A DNA stretch of 64,000 nucleotides from Patellaria atrata CBS 101060. Lineage: Eukaryota > Ascomycota > Dothideomycetes > Patellariales > Patellariaceae. The position numbers and the translations under genes were made by a program. Position 1 is the first letter of the stretch. Every line of letters begins with the position of its first letter. The stretch lies in NCBI GenBank assembly GCA_010093705.1, contig MU006101.1:667673-731672 (forward strand), given 5' to 3'. This document shows, piece by piece, positions 44,164 to 56,353 of this stretch. The notes beneath the pieces were generated by a model. It was not told the origin of the DNA, made no database searches, and was given only the letters and a program-made list of their open reading frames with translations.

Positions 44164-47100
44164 ATGGCTTCGTTAAATCTGATCTTTAACCATTTAGTCC
44201 TCCCTCCCAAGCTCCCAGAGCAGGCTGACCCAGACCCCAACGAGGTTACCTTCAATATCCTGGGTCGCATTACGGACGCATGCGAAACTCTGCGTCAATT
44301 GACAGGCAATGAGCAGGAAGAAATCTGGGCAACAGTTGCGGACTCTGTTCGCATTTGTTCAGATCTGAATCAAGGTCGTCTTGGGAGGGTGTCTCTCATG
44401 CGAGAGTTTCATAATCTGCAGCGAGAATGATTCTCATTTTGCATGTAGTGGAGCAGAATGCAGCTCATCTCATTCGGCGCCATTCAAAGTAAGAACTCTA
44501 GCTCAGGAATGGAACGACAGATAACTGACAAAACATGATGGCCTAGTAACGGCGTAGATTCCTTAATATTCGAAGCGTTTGAAGCGTCACCGGACTCTGA
44601 GCATGTTCTCGCTGCTGAGGGTGCGCTTCAGTGGGATTTTCCGGGTCGTACTGCGGAGCTTCCTATCGCGGAATCCCAAAATACCACTTTCCAAGAAACT
44701 CTCGCTACCTTTCTTGAGCAGGCTAGCATGGAATCCTTAATCCGCTTCGCAGCGCGCTCTCTCAAAGCAAATACATCTATTATCGAGTCCCAGAACACAA
44801 CTGATCCAGCTCTCGTAACTCAAATGCTCATGCGATTTCTTGAAGCACTCGGGTCTTCGATTGATGTAGTCAAATTGCGAAAGCGAGTAAGGGACAGTGT
44901 CAGCATAGATCGAGCCGAACTCCCTTGGAGACGATCTCCATTCTGGCTTATAATGCGTGTTGCAATCCACAGTCAGCTTTCTGTCGCGCTGTGAGACCAT
45001 ACTGGACGAGCATTTTATAAATTCTTCATCTTCACTGTGCTCACACAGCTCTTCTGTGACTGTGTTAGCCAGATTTCCTCCGATATGACGACATTAGTCA
45101 AAGCTAAGTTATGCCGTCGTCTTGCAAAGCTGAAAATCCAGAGAAGTCACGCTACGTCCACAATCTATGAGCAATTATTCAGCTATACCACCCCTTTCTT
45201 CTCGAGAACGATTGAAAACGTCACAGAACAGAGAGACATTGCTTGGACGAAATTCAAGTCATCCATTGTCAGGCGCATTCCAAGACTTCCATCCCGTGCG
45301 GATGAACAGAGCCTCCAGCTCTCCCTACCGAACAGCGGTAAATGTCTCTCTGATGTTCTTTTTTTCCGGTCTACTGGGAGACCCACTTCGACATTTCGAG
45401 CTTCAATCTTTACTGCGGTTGGAGAAGAAGCCATCCAGAATTTCACTAGTCGCTACTATAAGTTGGCGAATCTGGAGACAAAGGTCGAGCACGATCGAGC
45501 TCCAACTCCTGAATCTGCATCTGACTGTCAATCTCGATGTTTGGACTTAGCAAAAGTCGATGAACGCTCTATTCGGCGCGCTTGGAGGCGCATATGACAA
45601 TAGCCCTGAACAAATTAGTATTTTCCTTCTGAATTTGTTCGACAAGTGGGTTCAGATGGATTTGTGTGCCGTGAAAGCTTGTCATCTTCTGCTCGACTAT
45701 CACCCTGTGTTCATACCTGAGCTTCTAGACGTTCTTCAACTGCCAACTTTCAGAGATATGGAACGGTTGCAACATATCCAGAGATATCTTCAGGAAAGGT
45801 CTGCAAACTGTAGACTTGCGCAGTTGACAATTCTTAGCGAACCGAGCACTGAGTGTTTCGCCTTGAGATACACGGAACATTCAGCGGAGTTATGCAATCT
45901 TCGGCGCAGAATCGAAGATGCCTCGGATAGAGCCCGCGAACAAAAGGAGCGTGAATGGAGCCATAGTACCCAAGAGTACGATTCTCTCAGCGAAAAGATT
46001 GAGAACCTATCTTGTACTTGCAAGATCAAGCTGGATGGGTCGCGCGATGTTCACGGCTGTAAGAAGTGTTGGTACTTCAGATGTCGGAAAAGGTTGAGGA
46101 TCACTGTTCACGAGGATTATCTTTCTCAAGATGCTGCTCAAAAAGCTGCTGTGGTGTTCGAGCTGCAAATACCAGGTTACCTAGCGGCATATCGAAACGT
46201 AACATGGCGAATAATCCGCGATTTTGGACATCCCGCCAAACCTAATAAAACATCGCCAGCCATGTTGCTTAATGACTACTCCCAGCTTCAAGGCTTCCTA
46301 AGGGTAGCTTCGAATAGTGTATGTCTTGCATCCATGAGTAAGTCCTTCCTCCAAACACATTTCAAGGCGATCAAAATGAAAGCACCTGTTTCCAAAGTTC
46401 TTTTCCCATTAGGCCTAGAGTTTTAATACTACGATATGGATTCTAAACTACTATTGAGCCAACTGGATAGGCTATTAACTTTTCAACACCTTTACAGACT
46501 TCATGTCCTTCGTGGACTGAACTCAATCATTCCACAGTCAACCCATCCTGCTACTAGTGTAGATGGGCCATCGTCATACGAGATAATTGCTAGTCAAACC
46601 AAATGCTCATCGGACCTTTCTGTTCATGAGTTTATGAGCTATCAAAGACTACTTTCGGGGTACAACCGTCGTTGGCCGACGATGCTAGTTGAGTCAGGTG
46701 CTTCAAACCTAAACTTCAGTAACGAGAGTACTATGTATGTCCTTAGCCAGCTCGCAGTACAGGCTGGACCAGTTTAAAACCGAGACGATCCTCTACGAGA
46801 TATCCACGTGATCTTTCGGGATATGTCAATTTGTCAGCGCCTGGCCGAACGCGTCGAAAATCGTCTTTGAAATATAACCTCAAATTGGCGCGAGTCATAT
46901 TGCATGGGGCTGCTCATCACACTCAGTCTCTGACTTTCCACTCTGACCCCTGAGGCGTCTCAGGAGACCGCAAAGAAGTTGCTGAATATCGCTCGCAAAA
47001 TTACATTACAATGGGTATCATCCCTCCGTAATGAGGTTAGAAAAGCGTCCGATTCTGATACAGTACAGAGAATGGCCCACTATGGTCTCTGGGCTGCTCT

Positions 47101-50100
47101 TCCCTGTCGACGGACCTTTTCAACTTTTGCCGAGACGGGTAATGCTATGGATGCAGATCATATGTGCTCATTCGTTGAAGCTTCGCTAGCTTTACGAGAT
47201 AACCTTATGCTAGACATTGAGAAGCTGCCCCAGAGCTTAAAAACTATGCTGGTTCGAGACACCAAGTTTGGATCTAAGATGGAAGAGATACTCCGCCGCT
47301 CCATAGATCACCATCCCGAGAGTGTCGCTACTGCTTTTAACAAAAGCTAGTCCGACTCTGCGAATTCCCTGGGTAGAACTTATTCAACCTGGCGATTTCT
47401 CTCTTCTCCCCATGAGAAATGGATCGTCTCAAATATCACGTCGAACCTAAATGGGGCTATCATTTCTCAGGTAGTTCGTTACAACTTTGTTGAAGGACAT
47501 CTCCTTGTAGACGGATAACCTTTGGGCAAATTACCCCGAGATATCACAGAATTGGAGGATGTCAAAGAATTATTTGGAACTCAGCATCTCTTAACATATC
47601 CGTCTTCACTCAACGGTATGTCCCATATGCTTGTAAACCGCATTCTTGGACAGGAGATTCATTTTGGACTTCGCAAGGAAGGCGTGGTAATCAGGGCTCT
47701 TACAAAGGACGGTCTTCTCCAGTATGTACCTTGCCGTGTGTTTACGAACGAAGATTCGGTTGATATTCCATTGAGTCTTATCCAAGATTGCGTACATTGG
47801 GCGAATATCAACTCGAGGCATATAGAGTTCCGGCGCAAACCTGCAATTTGGAAAACCAGGCCAGGTAATTGGGTCATGGATCTCACTACTCGTCACGTAC
47901 GACGAAGAAACTCTCTATTAGTCGACCCCCATTCTGACCTTTTTCGATGCGTTGCGGGGATCTTTGGTCATTTTGAGGAAACGAAACGGTTCACAAGTTT
48001 CCAACCTCACAGAGGACTTCTTTCGGTTGAGATTCGACATCTGGAGCTTTCGTTCTTCGGTAATAGCAATGGCCTCCTTCAGTGCCGGGAGTTACAGGCC
48101 GAAATGGATCCGAATCAAGACGCAGGGACCTGGTACGGACTTGAGAGCAAAGTTGTCCTACGCGATATACATGATACAGAGCGCCGTAGCATAATTGCAG
48201 CTTTAGGAGCGCTGAAATATCAGCGTCGTGGGATGCATGTCACTGTACGGGCAACCACTACCAATGAATATGGTAGGTTTTGGATTGATAATCTACTTGG
48301 GCGATTATTGTGCCCACCGGAACCTCGATTGCTACATTCAAAGGCCCAATTTCATGCGTTCACATCATTTGTTCTTCCAGACCCTCTGACAGGCCGAACC
48401 GGTACTGAAGAAGCTTTTCATACGCTTAGGTCTGGGTACTGTCAACCATGGGTACCGTTAAATGACGATCTTAAAACTATATTAAAGGCGATCAAAAGGC
48501 TGAGTCCGCAGAGGGAATACTATCCCGAAGACAAGCGAAAACTTCAACAAGTTAAATGGGACAAAAGTCTGACTATGCTGATCCAGCACGAGAATTGTGA
48601 GCCACTAGTCGAAGAAATCCTAAGAAAATCTAACCGGCTCCAAGCTTTTACCCAGCTTGACCAAGCTGAAGAAGAATCTGACCATGATATCCTATCGCAT
48701 CTTCGGAAGCGCGTTTCCGCCCATCGATTGATCTACGAGCGGGATAGCTCGATCTATGGGATTAATCGGACAGTCGAGGACACTGTCTACCAACCAAGAG
48801 ACCGAAATGCAAATCTAGTGCAATCAAGGAATGTATATCAGGTTGTGAAACTCTTGTTGAAACGACCATTCTCTATACCGTTCCCCAAGATGCATTTCAC
48901 GGCCATGTTGGGTGATTGGAAGCTCATTGGCAGATTCGGAAATGACCCTAACTGTCTCTCTCATTCCATGATTGATCTCATTGAAAGCAATATTGCCGAG
49001 AAATGGGGTTCTCCGATGGACGTTTGGTGACATTCAGATGCTCAGGATGCTCATGGTCTTATGTTTCGCCTAAGTCTATTGTCATTCGACCGGAATGCCG
49101 ATATGGACGTAATCATATCACTGGCCGCAATTTGTTGCCTGAAAGAATTGAAAGCTCTCCCCCTCCCCCCCGCCCCAAATGGTCCTTCATTCTCTGGTTT
49201 CAAGCTAAATGAAGATCTAGAGCTACACACGGTCTTGAAATATACTGAACTTGGATACCCCAAGTACACCCCGAATCATTCACAGAGGGAATCTGATCAG
49301 GATAGAGCCTGAGCACCATCGAACGAAGTGTGAGGAAGATGCTCAAATGCTCGCTCGTTATATCCATAACCAGTGGCCAACCCCAACTCCATCAACCCTA
49401 GCATTCCAGTCGACAATCATCAATGTCAATTCGGTCATGGAAAACCTCCTGCCAGAGTAGAGCCGCCTCTATCACAATAAACAGCTGTCTGCATATGCAT
49501 TAGAGGCTCAGAAAATATTGGATCGATGTACAGAGTCGATGGGTTTTCCCGCGCCGAAAGCCTGGTCCGCACACCGGATAATATCTTCAGACCCTCACCG
49601 TAGTATTATTACTTCATCCCTATCTCGCGATCTAGTACTTAAAGACGGCCCGCTTAATTGGGCATTCCCACCTGATACTAAGGAGTCGCATGCGGACAAA
49701 AGCCTACCGCTAGGTGTCAACCTATATCATAATATTGATTTAACCCGCGAAAAAAGCCCGTCTAAAGATGTGTTTGAGCTTCGCAGGATCCTCAATCCAT
49801 TCGCCACGTCCCCGGACGTCCAGCGGCAACATTATGGTTATGACCTGAGGCGAAGTCTCGACGCAATACAGAACCTTCACACCCTACCTCCAGTTCGAGA
49901 GGCAACACCACGGATAGAAGATCTCACAAGGACTTTAGAGACATGCAATATTGCCGTAAGACATCAGCTTGGTCGCATCGTAGATTCGCTATACTTCGAA
50001 GATCCACGCCACAAATGGCTCCAAATTGGCCATATATGGCCGTGTATCACTCCAGTGACCCTTCTTGAGTTACTACGTACATGCTCTGACTATAGATATT

Positions 50101-52899
50101 GACTTAATATGAAGGAATCTCTTGTTTACTATGGTGAACTGCTTTTTCTTTTGCAACGGTACCATAGGATCAAAATTTTCTTTTTACGAAATGATCGAAA
50201 TAAACTGTTTGAAGAATTGCAAAATACGGGTCATGAGAACTGGAGTCCAGTGGAGTTTCCCGACTGGTTACTTCTGGAAATCGATGCGAATATTCTGATT
50301 CGCGCAGAGCAAGTAAGGGTTGCACAAGCGATTATAACGCCAGTATCGGGAATAAACTCAGTGTTACAGATGAACATGGGCAAAGACGAATGATTTAGCA
50401 TTTCAAAGGTTTCTAAGAAGTTAGAGTGCGAAAAATTTCGTAGGAAAAACCTCGTGTATTCTACCCTTGGCAGTAGTAGTTCTTGCAAACAAAAACCAAC
50501 TCTCGCGTGTAATTGAACCAAATGCGTTGCTCCAACAAGCAGCTCAAACAATTCAATCTAGAATCGGAGGTTTAATAGGTAGGGAAATTAGACACATCCC
50601 CTTCTCTCGAAGAACCTCCACAACGGCTAGGATGATTAACCTGTACTCAGACCATCACCATGAAATTCTACATTGTTGTGGCGTCTTCCTGACCACTTCA
50701 GAGCATGTCTTATCGTATCAACTGTGTGGGTTTCAGCAACTCGCGGATGGTAACTCACAACAGGCCCAGGAGATGATAAAATTTTAATCTTGGTTAAGAC
50801 GTACGTGCCGTGACGTCCTCGATGAATGCGATTACACATTAGCAGTAAAGACGCGGCTGATCTATCCAAATGGACCGCAAAAATTGTAGATGGGCATCCG
50901 CAGCGCTGGAAGATCGCAGAGAATCTTCTATCCCTTGTTGTAGATCAACTTCAGGATGTTCAGCACGAATTTCCACGAAGTATTCAGGTCTTTCCCAGAC
51001 AACAAGGTTTTCCGATAGTCCGTTTCATTCAGGAGGATGTTGAAGATGCCTTAGCCCGGTGTGTCCAAAACGCGATCTGTCAAGGGGAGACATCTTTCTT
51101 GCGATTTCAGAATTCGCCGTCGGATGAAGATATAGCCGAGCTCAAGCATGTCCTAACAGAAGAAAATGTTGATATGAAGGGTATTAAACAGGTATCCCGA
51201 CTTTTCGCGGAGAAGGATTCGGCTGTTATTTTTTGGAGTGAATAACAATGCCTGGGTTCAGTATCGCGGAGGAAAGGCTAAGGTGCCTCTCCTAGCTACA
51301 CCCTTTGCCGAGAACCTTGATGCATGCCTTGTTTATCTTGACCAGGCTCACACCAGGGGGACAGATCTGAGACTCCCTCAGAATGCTACTGGTGCATTGA
51401 CACTGGCGCTGGTTCAAACCCAGGACCATACAGTACAAGGTAAGCTACCTATACCTCCCCATGGTGTGTTTGAGGCTTATCTATTTAGCTGCCATGAGGC
51501 TACGACAACTTGCAACTACGCAATCTGTCGCATTCTTCGCCCCCCTGAAGTTCACCAGAGCATATTAAATATGTGTAGAAAGGAAACGGGTGAGCAAATC
51601 GATTCATCTGACGTCATTAGCTGGTTGCTCGAACAAACCTGCCACTTGAATGGCCAACTCCAAAGTTTTTATATTGCTCAAGGTACAGACTTCTGTCGGA
51701 GGACCGATGCGCAGTGAATCCACGGAAAACATCTGGATAAGAGACGCAGTAAAGGTGTTTTTATCAAAAACAATCCAGAATTCGGAGGAACAGACTTTGG
51801 AAGGCATGTATGGTGGTATTGGAGCAGAAACAACCACGGTTACTGAACCCTCCTCTTCGACGCCGAAAGTCTTTATGTCGGTGCTGAGTGGAAATTTGCC
51901 GGCAGTAAAACGAAACAATGTTTCGAGCTCTGCATTGCAAGAAGTGGAGCAGGAAAGAGAGATCGAGGTTCAAGTAGAGGAGGAACGCGAGGTTCAAAAG
52001 CCAATCCACTACACGGCTCTGAAATTCCTTGGTGTGCACGATGTAATCTTCACTTTCGTTCAAACAGGGAAGCTTGTGGGTGAATGTGGTTATGAGCCTG
52101 CATCTAAGGCTTTATCACGAACTTCCATCGGCCAGAAGTATGCTATTCGCAGCACCGGGTCGAAACTCTTCGTCTCGGTGGAATTGACACGCACCGTTGA
52201 ACCTGAAGGAGTTCCGAATGACAATTTCATGGGGAGATGCTCAGACATTGTGGTTTTCCTTCATATTTTGAGGACTAACATTCTTCAGAGACAGGTTGAT
52301 TGGGTTTTATGGAACCCAAATAATGAAACGGCGCCCATAATTATCCCTGAGGAGGCCGAATTCTTGATACCCGTTATTCGGCTGATGCGCGATCTAAAAG
52401 TACATCTCATCGCTTATGCCTCGCCGGTCATTAAGAGCATGCTACATTTCAACCGGCTTTCATATTACGTCCTTCCCGCTCTCCCTAAAAATAGACAGTG
52501 CCCTCATGGTTCTCTACCGAACTTGGAATATTTGCGGGCCGTCTATACTTGGAATTTTCAGAATGTGCTGGTGAAGAAGTGTTTGACTCTTGCGGGCGCC
52601 AGTGATTCGAACGCTGCGCAAGATGCTGCAGCACCGTTCGGTATTTCCATGAAGAATCCTTCTAGATTTATGCTCGAGTGGTTGAGTGTTCCGCGTAAAG
52701 GGTAAGATATTTCACACACTCCAATGGGTTATATTTGTCAGGGGCGGCCGTTACCTCAAAGCCACCCTTTCTTTATATAGAGGTCAGTGGATATTAACGC
52801 TGAGGGATCGCATTCCGCTGTGCGAGGAGAATTGAATCATACCATGGATGAAGAAGAAGAGGAGGAGGATATTGACCTATATGACGAAGAGGAATTGTG
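44164..52899 (+). pseudogene. Degenerate DUF3638/DUF3645-family giant protein gene
   Basis: Remains of a roughly 3000-residue protein family found in filamentous fungi. Blocks appear in family order over 8.7 kb but in at least a dozen separated frames with intervening stops and shifts: a start MASLNLIFNHLVLPPKLPE at 44164; ELPWRRSPFWLIMRVA near 44930; the C-x-C-rich segment near 46010-46080; SGYCQPWVPLNDDLKTILKA and LSPQREYYPEDKRKLQQ near 48430-48540 in the longest open piece (47522-49030); the opening of DUF3638 (ILIRAEQVRVAQAIITPVSG) near 50300; CLVYLDQAHTRGTDLRLP near 51330; then a nearly intact 3' part (about 51650-52705) and an acidic tail ending at 52899. The DUF3645 middle appears to be missing. 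Normal introns cannot explain the breaks. Function of the intact family is unknown. Confidence 0.82.
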
Positions 52900-53415
52900 A
52901 GCAATGGCTAGCTGCGCTGTCATCGGGTGCTTCTGAAGATCAGGGACTTCTTAATTTTCTACTGCTCCTCATCTGAAATTTTCAAGTGTACACAGCATAA
53001 TAACTATCGTAGTGATCATGATTGCGGATTAGTTAGATGTAACAAACTAGGAATGGAAAGTGTTCTACATTTCAACTTGGAGATGAATATCTTTCAGTAG
53101 TGCTTCATAGCACGATAGACCGAATTGAGACTGTATGTGACATAAAAAAGAGGATGAGTGTAACCCAAAGCTTAGAATTTACAAAAGACTACAAGAATCA
53201 AATTGTTCCTTGCACAATGTCTGCGTTTTCGTCCGCAAAACTGGCAAACTGACATCAAAGCCAAGCGCCCTTCTAATTCGCCAATCTAGCCAACTCTTCC
53301 CGACCTTGAACCTCAACCTTCAACTTCACTTCCAATTCTCCAACGGTTCCATCGACCTTACAACCGCACCTGTACCTCAATTGCCCTGGGCGAACCTCTG
53401 CGACATCTACAGGAT
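52900..53415. other. Intergenic region before QCR10
   Basis: 516 bp, AT-rich toward the pseudogene, holding the QCR10 promoter. No named element is seen. Confidence 0.4.
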
Positions 53416-53869
53416 ATGTCGAACCCACACGAAGCGAAACAAGGCATTCAGCCCTGGTCTGTCAGGCCAGGCTATAGCACTTACCAATCTCCATATGGAC
53501 CAAAGTACGTCAGAGCAAAACAAAAAAAGACTGCAAACGGAATCGAGATAGAGCATATATACTGATAAGTGGTCTTACAGATACAAAACTAACTGGAACT
53601 TTCACGGCATCGATGCGAGAGCTGCCACGAGAGCGTAAGTTTCCTCCTGTAACTATTGCGGAAAATGTGATAAGGAGATACGGGATGTGGAGCTGACATC
53701 GTTCGGTCACAGTGGCATTACGGCAGCCGCGTTTGGTGCCACCGCGGGTGTGTTCGCGCTCTTCTTCTTCGCTGAGGTGCCGAGAGTGAGGCAGGATATC
53801 ATGGAGAAAGTCCCGATTCTTGGGCCGTATTTCCATCATGAGGTTCCGCCGGAGGATAATCCGTTCTAA
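53416..53869 (+). CDS. qcr10: Cytochrome b-c1 complex subunit 10
   Basis: Small single-span subunit of mitochondrial respiratory complex III. Three exons (53416-53504, 53581-53634, 53713-53869) give 99 residues; no single frame shows it. SNPHEAKQGIQPWSVRPGYS and SPYGPKYKTNWNFHGID form the matrix-side N-terminus. The membrane segment is GITAAAFGATAGVFALFFFA. The family signature PRVRQDIMEKVPILGPYF and the invariant end PPEDNPF close it. All joins are GT-AG and in frame. It converges on PUP2. Confidence 0.93.
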
Positions 53870-54128
53870 ATAATACGCGTCGGTTCGTGATGGGATTGAA
53901 TGGAGATAGGGTGCTAGGCACGTGCCAGGTCAGAGATGCATGGACAGTGTATCATATAAAAGGGTCTATGTGTGTACAGTACGGGGAGAGATTATCACAA
54001 TAGAGTTCTTTATCTTCAACACCACCACTTCAGGCTCCAATTCATTCAATTGCAGGAGACTTTGAGGTATATTATATGATACCACAGTCCAGAGGACATT
54101 ATGATCATATCGTAGAACCATGAGCCCC

Positions 54129-55088
54129 CTAATTCGTCGGTAATCTTCCTACAACTTCCGCCATCTCCTCATCAGTATAGATCCTGAACCCCTTCTCCTT
54201 GGTCACACTAGCTAGCTGCACGTTTTTTGAATCTAGTTTCTCCTCCATGACCTGCTTGAGCGTCTTCAACACCAGCACCTCCGCCTCGGGTAGCGTGAGA
54301 GACTTATGAAACTCGTTTTGCAGCTCTGCTTGTGCTCCCTCAGAACCAGATCCTATCGCCTTAGCATCATATCTGTAGAACGTGCCCGAGGGCTCCGCAT
54401 GGTATCTGTATCACCGTCAGCCTCAATAACCCTAACCAACACCCCAAGTTCCGCCACACAACTCACAAACTCGGTCCATCTTCATCAAACCCCGCAATCA
54501 ACAACGCCACACCAAAGGGACGAGACATGATACTCTCCTCGCCCTCGGCACCCTCGCCGAACCTCAGCGCCAGATCACATATTGCCTGCGTGCAGCTCTC
54601 AACCCTCAGTGGCTCGTTGTAGTGGAAGGCGTGGTTCTGCGACTCAACGCGTGCGTGCTCTATCATGCTGCGAGCGTCAGCCTGAAGCCCGCTCATCGCG
54701 CATCCGATGTGTCGGTCGATCTCGACGATCTTTTCTACAGAGGAGGTTTCGAGGAGGGTGGAGGTCACGCGCTTTTCGACGCCGAGGATCACGCCGTGGC
54801 CGGTGGCAACCTGGGAGCGAGTTTAGTATGGTTTGTACGTGTGGAAAGGCGGGAAGAGACGAACGCCTATTGCTGTTGAACCGAGTTTGATTGCTTCTAG
54901 GGAGTATTCGACTTGGAAGAGGCGGCCTTCGGGGGAGAATGTGCTGGGAATGGTGAGTTTTTACAATGTGGACTATAGAGAAGGTAGGTCATACTTGATC
55001 CCGCGGTCTATCGGACACACATGTTAGAGTAGAGCTTAGATATTGCGGGTGTTTAGAGCTTACCATATTCAGACCGTGCAATAAACAT
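54129..55088 (-). CDS. pup2: 20S proteasome subunit alpha-5
   Basis: One of seven alpha-ring subunits of the 20S proteasome. Five exons (55064-55088, 54995-55007, 54865-54943, 54467-54810, 54129-54405) give 245 residues. The N-terminus [20 protein letters not shown] then [19 protein letters not shown] is the alpha-5 gate signature. Exon 2 is only 13 nt and encodes the centre of that motif (D-R-G-I-N), bounded by good GT and AG sites and needed for frame. [33 protein letters not shown] and [19 protein letters not shown] follow. The C-terminus matches alpha-5 ([14 protein letters not shown]). Introns are dense at the 5' end, as in many fungal proteasome genes. Confidence 0.96.
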
Positions 55089-55547
55089 CTTGGTGTTTGG
55101 GGTGTTGTGATGGAGATGTGTGCGAAAAGAGAGACAATGACGGTAATATGCGGCAGGGATTAGGAAGTTTGAATGTCTAAACTTTAGACGGGATTGCTAC
55201 GTTTAAGAGAAATATTTTGATATTGTATCACACATCTCGCAGTTTGGAGCTCAGGCAGTTACAGCTTCGTGGATCATCTAGCTATTCCCTTTTTAGGATA
55301 GACTCCGTTGGGCGGAGCGGAGCGGAAACGGGCGGGGCTTGGACAATTCGTGATTAATATTCAATGAGGTTTGGGTAGATAAGTTTTTTGTCCTCACGAG
55401 AATAAGCTCTTAGTACTAATAAGAGAATTCTGTGCACTTGGACGATGTTCATAGATGATACGTATGATGCATTTTTAATTCGTACTTCATAATATTTTAA
55501 ATGCTAACTACATGCCCATCCCATCACAACTATGATCTACAAGTGAT
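55089..55547. other. Intergenic region PUP2/AA9
   Basis: 459 bp. It holds the PUP2 promoter with a short GGAGC tandem near 55315 and the 3' flank of the LPMO gene. No clear proteasome-type control box is recognised. Confidence 0.4.
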
Positions 55548-56353
55548 CTATCCAGACCACACTGGTGGTCCGGGGGGGGTGTAGCTCGTAGGAACGGGGT
55601 AATAGATGTTGATCTGAATACCTGGATCGCTGGCCTTGTACGCACCAGGGAAAGCGACTAGGGGACCTGGGTTGCCATTACCGCCTCCGGTGACGGTAAG
55701 CTGCGCGCAAGAGATATAGAATTGAGCACCACCAGCGGAGCCAGCACTGTGAAGAGCGATGTGCTCAACGCGGAGGAGGTAATCGCCGGAAGGAGTTGCA
55801 GAGGGGATCTTGAAGTTGACCGCTGTCTTGCCTACAACAAGGGTTGGTACAATAGTTCTGTGCGGTCTGAAACCATATCATTGTTCTACTTACCACTTGA
55901 TGGCCATGACAATCCACCGGCTGAGAAGTTGGGACCGTCAGAATAGATCTTGAACCACACGGCGCCACTACCATCCCAGCTTTCAGCGGTTTGACCCGAG
56001 GGTACCTTGGCCATATAAATCTGAAGGGGACCGGGATGGCTGATGGATGCTTTAGCAGTGAAGCCGACGGTGCTTCCAGCGGAAACAGTCATGGTTTTCG
56101 CCGTTGGGTTTCCGGCATCCGGGTAGCAACGGATGGCATTGTCGTTGACGTTTGTTACGGGGCCATTGCTGTACTTATTTGCGGTTCTGCGCACATACTC
56201 CCATTCTGCTGTGCTCTGACCGTTTGCGATCAGGGCCGGAAAGAGATCTATACCTCGTTAGACCTTCGTAAAGTAAACTGAGAGTGGTGATTCGGACATA
56301 CAATGGGCCTGGGCGGCAGATGCCAGAGCAAGCACGACGGCGGCGAACTTCAT
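55548..56353 (-). CDS. Lytic polysaccharide monooxygenase, AA9 family
   Basis: Secreted copper enzyme that oxidatively cleaves cellulose. Exons 56302-56353, 55894-56247 and 55548-55831 give 229 residues with no cellulose-binding module. The signal peptide [16 protein letters not shown] is followed directly by His, which becomes the N-terminal copper-brace ligand after cleavage, then [11 protein letters not shown] across intron 1. [42 protein letters not shown] (second copper His), [17 protein letters not shown] and [10 protein letters not shown] (axial Tyr) are all present. The C-terminus ends soon after the catalytic domain. A GTGGGG word about 120 bp upstream fits a CreA repressor site (separate entry). 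The enzyme points to plant or algal wall degradation. Confidence 0.95.
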
